DNA of 64,000 bases from Mycolicibacterium celeriflavum (GTDB lineage: Bacteria > Actinomycetota > Actinomycetes > Mycobacteriales > Mycobacteriaceae), in assembly GCF_010731795.1 (NCBI RefSeq), contig NZ_AP022591.1:3038001-3102000 (forward strand). The letters run 5' to 3'. Shown one piece after another: positions 27,776 to 36,217 of this stretch. The number at the start of each line of letters is the position of its first letter. Within the stretch, counting starts at the first letter, position 1. Below the pieces are notes generated by a model that saw only the letters and a list, made by a program, of their open reading frames with translations, did no database searches and was not told the DNA's origin. The translations under genes were made by a program, and so were the position numbers.

Positions 27776-28950
27776 CGCGCGACGGGCTCAGGCGCGCCGC
27801 TGACCGACGAGTCCAGCGCCGGTACCGGGCGTTCGTGACGAAACTCCCACCGCCGCAACGCCGTCCGGCACGGCGACTCCACCAGCGCGTAGCTGACCGC
27901 GGCGATCGCGAACCCGAACACCACCGTCAGCACCAGCACCACCGGCATGTGCCCGTTGAACGCGAACTCGCCGATCACCGGGAACACCATCGCCAGCGCG
28001 GCAAGGTGCCAGATGAACAGCCCGTAGGACCACCGGCCCAACGTCACCATCGTCGTGTTGCCGAGAAGTCGGTGCGAGGTGTCGGGGCGGTCGAGCACCA
28101 GCGGGGCCACCAGCGCGGCGGCGACCACCGTGCCCATCGCGATCTTGACGGTGAACTGGCTGACCGTGCCCGGGGTGAGCCCCTCGGGGCCCGCGATCGG
28201 TGACGCCGCGACCAGAAAGGCGGCCACCGCAATGACCGCCATCAGCACCCGCCGCCGCGCTAGGCGGTGCGGCCATCCGACCGGCGCCACCGTCAACTCG
28301 GCGAGCAGCATGCCCGCGGCGAACCAGGAGAAGAAGGCGGGCGGCCAGTTCAGGTGGTTGACGCCGGCGGACGTGGCGATCGGCAGCACCGCCCATCCGA
28401 GGCTGGCGACCGCTGCGACCCCGATGACGGAAATCCGGGCGCGCACCGGCACCCGTCGCACCAGCAGCGCGAGCAGCGGTAGCGCGAGATAGAACGCCAC
28501 CTCGACCGACAGGCTCCACATCTGCGTCAGCCCCGAGGTCAAGGTGAGCGGCACGTAGATCTGGGTGAGGGTGAGGTTGGCCAGCCACACGGTCAGGTCG
28601 GCCTTCGCATCGGGCAGCAGCGACAGGATCACCACCACCGCAACCAGGTAGCCGGGCATGATGCGGACGATCCGCGAGCGCAGGTAATGGCCGGTCGGCG
28701 GAATCGGCCGCAGCCCGCGCGCGGCCGCGGCATGCCCGCGCCACAGCAGGAAGCCCGACAGCGCGAAGAACACCGCGACCGCGAGGTCGAAGCGGCCGAA
28801 CAGCCGGCCGCTGATGCCGCCGGTGTGGCCGGTCTGAAAGGCCACGTGGGTGACGACGACGCCGACCGCCGCGCAGGCCCGCATGCCTTCGACGGCAGGC
28901 AGGAATCCGCGAGTGCCGCCGACTTCCTCCACGTTTCCGATGCTGCCCAC
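27772..28950 (-). CDS. Membrane O-acyltransferase, TmaT-like (Rv0228)
   Basis: 392 residues with about ten transmembrane helices. It is an acyltransferase family 3 (OafA-type) protein: FLPAVEGMRACAAVGVVVTH at the N-terminus with the family His, RIVRIMPGYL in the next loop, and SVEVAFYLALPLL in the middle. Its homologue in Corynebacterium, TmaT, acetylates trehalose corynomycolates before export; Rv0228 is the mycobacterial counterpart. Its neighbour across the divergent promoter is the DUF3068 gene, the same pairing as in M. tuberculosis and Corynebacterium. The stop codon overlaps that of the ligase gene in a shared CTAG. Confidence 0.85.
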   Translation of the reverse strand: MGSIGNVEEVGGTRGFLPAVEGMRACAAVGVVVTHVAFQTGHTGGISGRLFGRFDLAVAVFFALSGFLLWRGHAAAARGLRPIPPTGHYLRSRIVRIMPGYLVAVVVILSLLPDAKADLTVWLANLTLTQIYVPLTLTSGLTQMWSLSVEVAFYLALPLLALLVRRVPVRARISVIGVAAVASLGWAVLPIATSAGVNHLNWPPAFFSWFAAGMLLAELTVAPVGWPHRLARRRVLMAVIAVAAFLVAASPIAGPEGLTPGTVSQFTVKIAMGTVVAAALVAPLVLDRPDTSHRLLGNTTMVTLGRWSYGLFIWHLAALAMVFPVIGEFAFNGHMPVVLVLTVVFGFAIAAVSYALVESPCRTALRRWEFRHERPVPALDSSVSGAPEPVAR

Positions 28951-29128
28951 GGCAATCAGTGTGCCGGGACGATCGAAACCCGCTGAATACGGGTAGTCCG
29001 GGGCCGCGGGTAGATGCGCTCGGACTAAACGACGACCTTAAATTGTGCTGTTAGGGTCAAACGGGTTTTTGCGGGCGTACCACCGGGTGAAGCCGCGGAC
29101 GCGAGGAGCGGGATATGGGAGGCACGGT

Positions 29129-30325
29129 TTGAACCGCGCAGTGGCGCTGCGTATTGCGGCGTGCGGGATCCTGGGGCTGGGTGCCGCCCTACTGATCGCC
29201 GCGCTGTTGCTGTCCACCTACACCCACAGCAAGATCGCCAAGATCCCGCTGGACCTCGATGCCACGCTGATCAGCGACGGCACCGGGACGGCGTTCGACC
29301 CGGCATCGCTCAACGCGGCCAAATTCGTCATCGACCGCGACGTGCCGATGGCGATGCAGGAGCAGATCTCGGTGGAGTCCCCGTCGAACGCCGACGTGGT
29401 GACGCTGCAGGTCGGCAGCACGCTGCGCCGAACCGACAAACAACAGGACACCGGGCTGCTGCTGGCGCTGGTCGACACCGTGACCGTCAACCGCAGTACG
29501 GCCGAAGCGGTGTCCAGCGAGAGCAACCCGGGCGGCGCGGTGCAGAAGCCGCGCGCCATCAACGATGACAAGCCGCCGACCAACATCGCGCTGCCGCACG
29601 AGGGGCTGGCCTACCGGTTCCCCTTCGACACGGAGAAGAAGACCTACTCGGTGTTCGACCCGATCGCGCAGAAGGCGTTCGACGCCAACTACGAGGGCGA
29701 AGAAGACGTCAACGGCATGAAGACCTACCGGTTCAGCCAGAACGTCGGCTACGACGCGGACGGCAAGCTGGTCGAGCCGGTGAAGTACGCCTCGCTCTAC
29801 GAAGACGACGCCGACAGCGAGGTCACTGCGCGCGCGGCGATGTGGGGTGTGCCCGGTGAGCCCGACGAGCCGATCACGATGTCGCGGTACTACGCCGCGC
29901 AGCGCACCTTCTGGGTCGATCCGGTGTCCGGGACCATCGTCAAGAAGGACGAGCACGGCTACCACTACTACGCCCGCGAGCCGCTCAAGCCCGAGGTGAC
30001 GTTCGTCGACTACAAGGTCTCGTACAACGAGGAGACCGTCGAATCCCAGGTCGCCAGCGCCAGCGACGAGCGCGACCGGGTCGCGCTGTGGGGCCGCATC
30101 CTGCCGATCACGTTCACCGCGATGGGCCTGGTGCTACTGGTCGGCGGCGCGCTGCTCGGCTCGTTCAGCCTGCGCGCGGAGTCGGCGCTGATCGATCCCG
30201 GGCTTGACGAGGCCGACCACGGGTTCTTCGACACTCAGGGCATCAAGGTGCCCGGCGCGGAAGCCAAGACCGAGAAGATACCGACGTCCAGACCACCCGA
30301 CCTGCCCCCGGACAGACCGGTCTGA
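29129..30325 (+). CDS. DUF3068 membrane protein needed for lipomannan maturation (Rv0227c/MSMEG_0317 type)
   Basis: 398 residues from TTG 29129, chosen because GGGAGG stands six bases upstream and the first helix begins at once; a longer frame from 29045 has no such site. One transmembrane helix (about residues 8-32), a large extracytoplasmic domain (DUF3068, with YRFPFDTEKKTYSVFDP in the middle) and a second helix near 330-350 are followed by a cytoplasmic tail. MSMEG_0317 and its Corynebacterium homologue are required for lipomannan elongation and lipoarabinomannan synthesis. The next gene, encoding a membrane protein, starts 8 bases later, so the two form an operon. Confidence 0.88.
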   Translation: MNRAVALRIAACGILGLGAALLIAALLLSTYTHSKIAKIPLDLDATLISDGTGTAFDPASLNAAKFVIDRDVPMAMQEQISVESPSNADVVTLQVGSTLRRTDKQQDTGLLLALVDTVTVNRSTAEAVSSESNPGGAVQKPRAINDDKPPTNIALPHEGLAYRFPFDTEKKTYSVFDPIAQKAFDANYEGEEDVNGMKTYRFSQNVGYDADGKLVEPVKYASLYEDDADSEVTARAAMWGVPGEPDEPITMSRYYAAQRTFWVDPVSGTIVKKDEHGYHYYAREPLKPEVTFVDYKVSYNEETVESQVASASDERDRVALWGRILPITFTAMGLVLLVGGALLGSFSLRAESALIDPGLDEADHGFFDTQGIKVPGAEAKTEKIPTSRPPDLPPDRPV

Positions 30326-30333
30326 TCACGCGT

Positions 30334-32028
30334 TTGGCCGCGCCGTTGCGGGCGCAGTCGCTGGTCGCGCCGGCTTATGCGCTGGTGCTCGTCCTCGCCG
30401 TGACGGCGCCCCTGCTCGCACCTGGGTACCTACTGTTGCGTGACGCGGTGTCGACGCCGCGTTCCTATCTGTCCGACGCCGCGCTGGGGTTGTCCGAGGC
30501 GGCACCGCGGGCGCTGCCGCAGGACTTCTTTGTGGCAGTCGCGTCGTCGGTCGTCGACGGCGCAGTGGTGGTCAAATCGCTGCTGATCGCCGGATTGTGG
30601 CTGGCGGGCTGGGGCGCGGCCCGCCTGGCCGCCGCGGTGGTGCCCGAGTCGGGGGTGGCCGGTCAGTGCGTGGCGACGACGATCGCGGTGTGGAACCCGT
30701 ATGTCGCCGAACGCCTTCTGCAGGGCCACTGGAGCCTTCTCGTCGGCTACGGATGCCTGCCGTGGGTGGCCGCCGCGATGCTCGGGATGCGGGCTCGGCC
30801 GTCGTGGTCGGCGGGGGCAGGTCTGGTGTTCTGGATTGCGCTGGCCGGGCTGACGCCGACCGGGCTGATGCTGGCCGCGACCGTCGCGCTGGTCTGCGTC
30901 TTCGCGCCCGGCGACGGATGGTCGCGGTGGCGGTGCGCGGGGCTTGGGCTGGCGGTGGCGGTCGTCGCGGCGCTGCCCTGGCTGGTCGCGGCGACGGTGG
31001 CGCAGTCGTTGGAGTCGTCGCAGGCCGAGGGTGTCGCTGCGTTCGCGGCGCGGGCGGAGCCGGGCCTCGGGACCCTGGTCACCCTGGCCGGGCTGGGCGG
31101 CATCTGGAACGGAGAAGCGGTGCCCGCCTCGCGCACAACGCTTTTCGCAGTCGTCGGCACCGCGGTGTTGCTCGGCGTGGTGGCGTTGGGTCTGCCGGTC
31201 GTGCTGCGTCGACCTGCGTCGGTGCCGCTGCTGGCCCTGGCCGCGGTCGCGGTGGTGGTGCCCGCGCTGATGGCCACCGGGCCGGGGCTCGCCGTCGTCG
31301 AGGCCGCGATCCGCGCGCTGCCGGGACTCGGGGTGGTACGCGACGCGCAGAAGTGGGTGGCGTTGGCGGTGCCCGGTTACGCGCTGGCCGGGGCGGCGGC
31401 GGTGCTCACCGCGCGCCGTTGGTCGCCGGGCGCGGTGGCCGCGCTGGTGTGCTGCGCGGCGCTCATCGCGACGCTGCCGGACATGGCATGGGGGGTGGGC
31501 GGCAAGGTTGCGCCGGTGCAGTACCCGCCGGGCTGGGCGAAGGTGGCCGCGATGATCAACACCGATCCGCGCCCCGTCGCCGTTCTGCCGGTTGGCAGCA
31601 TGCGGCTGTTCGACTGGGCGGGTGACGCGCCCGTGCTCGACCCGTTGCCGCGCTGGGTTCGCGCGGAGGTGCTGAGCACCGGCGACCTCGAGATCGGCGG
31701 CCAGATCATCCACGGGGAGGGGCAACGGGCGCGCGAGGTGCAGGAAATCCTTGTCGAGGGCGCCGATCGCGACGCGTTGGCCGATGCCGGCGTCGGATGG
31801 GTCGTTGTGGAATCAAGCGGCGTCGAATCCGGCTTTCCGACAACGCATTTGCCGCTACCCGTGGCGTATACCGACGACGACCTCACGCTGTACCGGGTCG
31901 GTGGCTCGTCGCCACCGGCCGACGGGCGCGGCGTCGTGCTGGCCGCTCACATCGCGTGGCTGGCGCTGCTCCTCGTCGGTGGCGGCGTCGCACTCGTCAC
32001 GGCGGTTAGAGGCCGTCAGGGCCGTTGA
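30334..32028 (+). CDS. Polytopic membrane protein, Rv0226c-like, GT-C type architecture
   Basis: 564 residues from TTG 30334, 8 bases after the DUF3068 gene. About ten to twelve hydrophobic helices are followed by a soluble part near residues 400-530 and a last helix near 535-555. The overall shape (membrane helices, then an extracytoplasmic domain) and conserved pieces such as ATTIAVWNPYVAERLLQGHWSLLVGYG recall polyprenyl-phosphate sugar-dependent GT-C glycosyltransferases, but I see no certain catalytic motif. Position in the Rv0224c-Rv0228 block points to cell-envelope glycan or glycolipid synthesis. The substrate is unknown. Confidence 0.8.
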   Translation: MAAPLRAQSLVAPAYALVLVLAVTAPLLAPGYLLLRDAVSTPRSYLSDAALGLSEAAPRALPQDFFVAVASSVVDGAVVVKSLLIAGLWLAGWGAARLAAAVVPESGVAGQCVATTIAVWNPYVAERLLQGHWSLLVGYGCLPWVAAAMLGMRARPSWSAGAGLVFWIALAGLTPTGLMLAATVALVCVFAPGDGWSRWRCAGLGLAVAVVAALPWLVAATVAQSLESSQAEGVAAFAARAEPGLGTLVTLAGLGGIWNGEAVPASRTTLFAVVGTAVLLGVVALGLPVVLRRPASVPLLALAAVAVVVPALMATGPGLAVVEAAIRALPGLGVVRDAQKWVALAVPGYALAGAAAVLTARRWSPGAVAALVCCAALIATLPDMAWGVGGKVAPVQYPPGWAKVAAMINTDPRPVAVLPVGSMRLFDWAGDAPVLDPLPRWVRAEVLSTGDLEIGGQIIHGEGQRAREVQEILVEGADRDALADAGVGWVVVESSGVESGFPTTHLPLPVAYTDDDLTLYRVGGSSPPADGRGVVLAAHIAWLALLLVGGGVALVTAVRGRQGR

Positions 32029-32051
32029 AGTCTCGTTGATTCAACCGAGAT

Positions 32052-32069
32052 GCCCTCGTCGACGAGGGC
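32052..32069. terminator. Perfect 18-base palindrome after the Rv0226c-like gene
   Basis: GCCCTCGTCGACGAGGGC, 23 bases after the stop at 32028 and 37 bases before the vapBC operator. It may be a short terminator hairpin with a tight loop, or a second binding site for the VapBC complex. Confidence 0.4.
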
Positions 32070-32088
32070 GCCTGCATATTGACAGCAA

Positions 32089-32107
32089 TGCAGCTAAACT
32101 GCAGGGA
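32089..32107 (+). promoter_or_regulatory. Leaderless vapBC promoter with overlapping operator
   Basis: The inverted repeat TGCAG-N5-CTGCA (32089-32103) overlaps the hexamer TAAACT (32095-32100), a TANNNT -10 box placed 6 bases before the vapB ATG at 32107. That spacing is typical of leaderless mycobacterial transcripts. A VapB or VapBC dimer on the repeat would cover the -10 box, which fits autorepression. Confidence 0.5.
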
Positions 32108-32340
32108 TGGTTGCCATCACTATCCGTGACATCCCCGACGACGTGCGCGATGAGTTGGCTGTTCGGGCGGCCAGGTCCGGGAAGTCGCTTCAGGAATACC
32201 TGCGCGGAATGCTTGTCGAAACCGCCGCCAAACCGACGGTGCAGGACACTCTTGCCCGGGCACGAGCGCGCGTTGCTGCAACCGGAAGCCGACTCGACGC
32301 GGCGACGATCCTCGCCGACAAAGATGCGGAGAAGCGTTGA
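32107..32340 (+). CDS. vapB: VapB-type antitoxin
   Basis: 77 residues. The N-terminal MVAITIRDIPDDVRDELAVR is a ribbon-helix-helix DNA-binding motif of the FitA/VapB kind. The charged C-terminal half would wrap and inhibit the toxin. Its stop codon overlaps the start of the downstream PIN-domain gene (TTGA), the usual coupling of antitoxin and toxin. The repeat over its promoter suggests autoregulation. Confidence 0.85.
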   Translation: MVAITIRDIPDDVRDELAVRAARSGKSLQEYLRGMLVETAAKPTVQDTLARARARVAATGSRLDAATILADKDAEKR

Positions 32341-32756
32341 GATTGCGCGTCGTCTGCGATGCCTCCACGATCCTGGCCGCTCTACTGGACTCCGGCGATG
32401 ACGGTCGATGGGCCACCGCCAAGATCAGCGAAGGAGATCTCTACGCCCCGACCTTTCTGCCGTTCGAGTGTGCCAACGTCATGCGACGACAAGAACTCGC
32501 CGGAACGATCACGCCCGACCAAGCCGTACAAGCGCACACCGACCTTCTCGACCTGGCGATCGAGTATTGGCCCTACGACTTGCTTGCCGATCGAATCTGG
32601 GAACTCCGGGAGAATCTGTCCAGCTACGACGCGGCATATGTCGCACTAGCCGAGACGCTGGACGCGACCGTCATCACCCTGGACCGTCGTATCCGCGGTG
32701 CGCCGCGCCTGAAGTGCGAGATCGACACGCCGCCTCTACCTACACGACGCCGCTGA
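32337..32756 (+). CDS. vapC: VapC-type PIN-domain ribonuclease toxin
   Basis: 139 residues from a TTG that overlaps the vapB stop. The four acidic residues of the PIN active site are present: Asp8 (VVCDAST), Glu44 (PFECANVM), Asp98 (SSYDAAYVA) and Asp116 (TLDRRI). VapC toxins cut tRNA or rRNA with Mg2+ or Mn2+. All catalytic positions are intact, so the module looks active. Its 3' end overlaps the convergent glycosyltransferase gene by 17 bases. Which of the many mycobacterial VapC specificities it has cannot be said. Confidence 0.88.
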   Translation: MRLRVVCDASTILAALLDSGDDGRWATAKISEGDLYAPTFLPFECANVMRRQELAGTITPDQAVQAHTDLLDLAIEYWPYDLLADRIWELRENLSSYDAAYVALAETLDATVITLDRRIRGAPRLKCEIDTPPLPTRRR

Positions 32757-33900
32757 CGTACTGGCCGCGGTGCACCGCTTCGAGCACCGTGCGCATGGCG
32801 GCGGCGCTCTGCTGCCAGGAGAATTCACCGCAGCGCACATGCGCTTTGGTTCCGAGTTGCTCGCGCAGCACCCGATCGGACAGCAGCTCATCCAGGCCGT
32901 CGACCAGCCCGTCGAAGTCGTCGACCAAGAGGCCGGTCACCCCGTCGACGATCGAATCGGTCAACCCGCCTGAGGACCGGTAGCCGATCGTGGGTACCGA
33001 ATGCTGACCGGCCTCGATGACCGCCAACGCCCAACCCTCTTTGCGCGAAGGCAACACATGCACCCAGGACCGCTGCAGCACATGATGTTTCGCCTCGTCG
33101 TCGATGTGTCCGTGAAACGTCACCGCGTCGGAGATACCGAGCAGCGCGGCGTGCTCGACGAGTCGCTGCTCCCACCAACCGCCGCCGACGATGTCGAGCG
33201 TCAGACCTGCAATGCGGGGCCGCAGCGCCGCGACGGCTTCGAGTGCGTCCTCAATCTGCTTGTGCGGCACCAATCGTGACAACACCGCGACCCGGGGCGT
33301 CGACGCGCGCGCAACGGTCAACGTCGAGGCCGGCGCCTCGTCGAGCCCGTTGCGCACCACCGCGATCTGACTGGGACGCACGCCCAACGTCGCCAGATCG
33401 CGCGCCGACGGCAGCGACACCGTGACGTACTGGTTGCGCCGGTGCGTCCGCGGCGACAGCTTCGATTCGACGAACCAACCGATCCGACCGATGACCGCGC
33501 CTGCGACCGGCCACTGCTCGCGGTGGCAGTGGTGCACGAGCACAGCGACGCGACGCCCGTAGGCGAGACGGGCCATGAACGGGATGCCGTTCTGCGTGTC
33601 GATCACCACGTCGGGCTTCACGCGCCGCAGCGGCCCGAGCCCGATGCGGGCCAACACCATCGCCAACCCCGCCCAGATGTAGACGGTGTAGCGCCCGCCG
33701 CCACGGCTGACCCGTACCCCGTCGACGACCTCGCGTCGCGGCGCCCCCGGATAGCGGGCGGTGCGCAGCGTGACCTCGACGCCCGAAGCGACCAACTGGG
33801 CGCCGATGCGCTGCAGGTAGGCCTCGCTGCCGCCGCCCTGCGGGTGGCCGGTGTCGCGCCAGCAGAGCAGCAACACCGATTTGAGGGGACGGGCAGACAT
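32740..33900 (-). CDS. GT4-family glycosyltransferase, Rv0225-like
   Basis: 386 residues from ATG 33900 (MSARPLKSVLLLCWRDTGHP); the 14 codons further upstream are not needed. It has the GT-B layout: an N-terminal Rossmann half with the glycine-rich GGGSEAYLQR acceptor-side loop, then the donor half with VSRLVPHKQIEDALEAV near residue 210 and the E-x7-E motif in KEGWALAVIEAG near 310. GT4 enzymes are retaining and use nucleotide sugars on the cytoplasmic face. The gene lies back to back with the Rv0224c-like methyltransferase (33935), as in M. tuberculosis. Its acceptor is unknown; the neighbours suggest an envelope glycolipid. Confidence 0.88.
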   Translation of the reverse strand: MSARPLKSVLLLCWRDTGHPQGGGSEAYLQRIGAQLVASGVEVTLRTARYPGAPRREVVDGVRVSRGGGRYTVYIWAGLAMVLARIGLGPLRRVKPDVVIDTQNGIPFMARLAYGRRVAVLVHHCHREQWPVAGAVIGRIGWFVESKLSPRTHRRNQYVTVSLPSARDLATLGVRPSQIAVVRNGLDEAPASTLTVARASTPRVAVLSRLVPHKQIEDALEAVAALRPRIAGLTLDIVGGGWWEQRLVEHAALLGISDAVTFHGHIDDEAKHHVLQRSWVHVLPSRKEGWALAVIEAGQHSVPTIGYRSSGGLTDSIVDGVTGLLVDDFDGLVDGLDELLSDRVLREQLGTKAHVRCGEFSWQQSAAAMRTVLEAVHRGQYVSGVV

Positions 33901-33934
33901 CCGCCCCAGCCTAATGGCTGCGTAGGGTCGCGCT

Positions 33935-34723
33935 GTGGTCACGGACCTGTTCGCTCGCCGCGCGACGCTGTCGCGGTCGCTGCGCCTGCTGAGCGAATTC
34001 CGGTTCGAGCAGCGTGACCCGGCCCGGTTCTACGGCGCGCTCGCCGAGGACACCGCCACGATGGTGGCCGACCTGTGGCACGGCGTCGACGGCTCGTCAC
34101 CGGAAGGCCGTACTGTGCTCGACGTCGGCGGCGGGCCAGGCTACTTTTCGGAGACTTTCCGCGACAAGGGATTTCGGTATATCGGCGTGGAACCCGATCC
34201 GGCCGAGATGCACGGCGGTCCCGCCACGACGACGGCGGCCACGTATGTGCGGGCGTCCGGGATGGCGTTGCCGTTCGCTGACGCCAGCGTCGACATCTGC
34301 CTGTCGTCGAACGTCGCCGAGCACGTGCCGCAGCCATGGCGGATGGGGCGGGAGATGCTGCGGGTCACCAGGCCGGGCGGGTTGGTGGTGCTGTCGTACA
34401 CCGTGTGGCTGGGCCCGTTCGGCGGCCACGAGACCGGGCTGTGGCACTACCTCGGCGGCGCCCGCGCGGCGCGCAGATACACCCGCAAGCACGGCCATCC
34501 GGCGAAGAACAACTACGGCTCGTCACTGTTCGCGGTGTCGGCAGCCGACGGGTTGCAGTGGGCGGCGAGCACCGGAGCCCTGGTCGCTGCTTTCCCCCGC
34601 TACCACCCGCGATGGGCGTGGTCGCTGACGAACGTCCCGGTGCTCCGAGAGTTCCTGGTGAGCAATCTGGTGCTGGTCCTGCGGCCGCCGACTGGAACAG
34701 GTTCTACTTTCGCCGCTTCGTAG
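33935..34723 (+). CDS. SAM-dependent methyltransferase, Rv0224c-like
   Basis: 262 residues from GTG 33935. A class I methyltransferase: SAM-binding motif I TVLDVGGGPGYFSETF (residues about 60-75), motif II IGVEPDP, ALPFADASVDICLSSNVAEHV (motif III/IV region), and LRVTRPGG after it. Homologues of Rv0224c are conserved across Corynebacterineae in the same cluster. The substrate is not known; a lipid or glycolipid would fit the neighbours. The aldehyde dehydrogenase gene starts 14 bases after its stop. Confidence 0.87.
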   Translation: MVTDLFARRATLSRSLRLLSEFRFEQRDPARFYGALAEDTATMVADLWHGVDGSSPEGRTVLDVGGGPGYFSETFRDKGFRYIGVEPDPAEMHGGPATTTAATYVRASGMALPFADASVDICLSSNVAEHVPQPWRMGREMLRVTRPGGLVVLSYTVWLGPFGGHETGLWHYLGGARAARRYTRKHGHPAKNNYGSSLFAVSAADGLQWAASTGALVAAFPRYHPRWAWSLTNVPVLREFLVSNLVLVLRPPTGTGSTFAAS

Positions 34724-34737
34724 GTAGTGTGACGGGC

Positions 34738-36213
34738 ATGACACAGAGCACCACGTTTCGGACCGAATGGGACAAGCTGTTCATCGGCGGCAAGTGGGTA
34801 GAGCCGTCGTCGTTTGAGGTCATCGAGGTGCATTCGCCGGCGACCGGCGAGCTCGTCGGCAAGGTGCCGCTGGCCAAGGAGGCCGACGTCGACGCCGCCT
34901 GCGCAGCCGCCCGTAAGGCGTTCGACGAGGGCCCGTGGCCGCAGATGTCGCCGCAGGAGCGCGCGGCCGTGATCGGCGCCGCCACCAAACTGATGGAGGA
35001 GCGCGGCGACGAGCTGAAGTTCCTGCTGGCCGCCGAGACCGGCCAGCCGCAGACGATCGTCGACATGATGCAGTACGGCGCCGCGATGTCGGCGTTCCAG
35101 TACTACGCGGGCGCCGCGGACAAGTTCGCCTGGAAAGAGATCCGCGACGGCATCTACGGCCAGACGCTGGTCGTGCGGGAGCCGATCGGCGTCGTCGGCG
35201 CCATCACCGCCTGGAACGTGCCGTTCTTCCTGGCGGCCAACAAGCTCGGGCCTGCGCTGATCGCCGGCTGCACCATCGTGCTCAAGCCCGCCGCCGAGAC
35301 GCCGCTGTCGGTGTTCGCGATGGCCGAGATGTTCGCCGAGGCGGGCCTTCCCGAGGGTGTGCTGTCGATCGTCCCCGGCGCCGCGGAGACCGGCCGCGCG
35401 TTGACCGCCAACCCCGAAATCGACAAGTACACGTTCACCGGCAGCTCGGCGGTCGGCAAGGAGGTCGCCAAGATCGCCGCCGAGCGGCTCAAGCCCTGCA
35501 CGCTGGAGCTGGGCGGCAAGTCGGCGGCCATCATCCTCGAGGACGCCGATCTCGACTCGACGCTGCCGATGCTCGGCTTCTCCGGCGTGATGAACAGCGG
35601 CCAGGCCTGCGTCGCACAGACCCGCATCCTCGCGCCGCGGTCGCGCTATGACGAGGTCGTCGAGAAGATCGCCAACTTCATCTCGGCGATGCCGGTCGGG
35701 CTGCCCGACGACCCGAACGCCGCGATCGGCCCGCTGATCAGCGAGAAGCAGCGCGAACGCGTCGAGGGCTACATCAAGAAGGGCGTCGACGAGGGCGCAC
35801 GGCTGGTCACTGGCGGCGGGCGCCCCGAGGGGCTGGACAGCGGTTGGTTCGTACAGCCGACGGTGTTCGCCGACGTCGACAACTCGATGACGATCGCCCA
35901 GGAGGAGATCTTCGGGCCCGTGCTGGCGGTGATCCCCTACGAGACCGAAGAGGACGCGATCCGCATCGCCAACGACTCGGTCTACGGGCTGGCCGGCAGC
36001 GTGTGGACCACCGACAACAAGAAGGCCCTCGAAATCGCCTCGAAGATCCGCACCGGCACCTACGCGGTCAACATGTACGCGTTCGATCCGGGCGCGCCGT
36101 TCGGCGGCTACAAGAACTCAGGTATCGGCCGTGAGAACGGCCCCGAGGGCATCGAGGCCTACGTCGAGCACAAGAGCGTGCTGCTGCCGTTCGGCTACAC
36201 CCCCGAGGACTGA
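34738..36213 (+). CDS. Aldehyde dehydrogenase, Rv0223c-like
   Basis: 491 residues from ATG 34738. The open frame extends far upstream, but that part overlaps the methyltransferase in a different frame. It is an NAD(P)-dependent aldehyde dehydrogenase with the usual order: TAWNVPFF and KPAAETPLS in the cofactor domain, FTGSSAVGKEV, catalytic-base Glu in LELGGKS (near 256) and nucleophile Cys in NSGQACVAQTR (near 290), then EEIFGPVL. All catalytic residues are present. The aldehyde is not predictable. It converges on the second fadE gene with only 4 bases between stops. Confidence 0.92.
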   Translation: MTQSTTFRTEWDKLFIGGKWVEPSSFEVIEVHSPATGELVGKVPLAKEADVDAACAAARKAFDEGPWPQMSPQERAAVIGAATKLMEERGDELKFLLAAETGQPQTIVDMMQYGAAMSAFQYYAGAADKFAWKEIRDGIYGQTLVVREPIGVVGAITAWNVPFFLAANKLGPALIAGCTIVLKPAAETPLSVFAMAEMFAEAGLPEGVLSIVPGAAETGRALTANPEIDKYTFTGSSAVGKEVAKIAAERLKPCTLELGGKSAAIILEDADLDSTLPMLGFSGVMNSGQACVAQTRILAPRSRYDEVVEKIANFISAMPVGLPDDPNAAIGPLISEKQRERVEGYIKKGVDEGARLVTGGGRPEGLDSGWFVQPTVFADVDNSMTIAQEEIFGPVLAVIPYETEEDAIRIANDSVYGLAGSVWTTDNKKALEIASKIRTGTYAVNMYAFDPGAPFGGYKNSGIGRENGPEGIEAYVEHKSVLLPFGYTPED

Positions 36214-36217
36214 CGCT

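Noticed and set aside
34336..34737. 134-codon upstream extension of the aldehyde dehydrogenase
   Set aside because: It overlaps the methyltransferase in another frame, and the dehydrogenase homology begins at ATG 34738.
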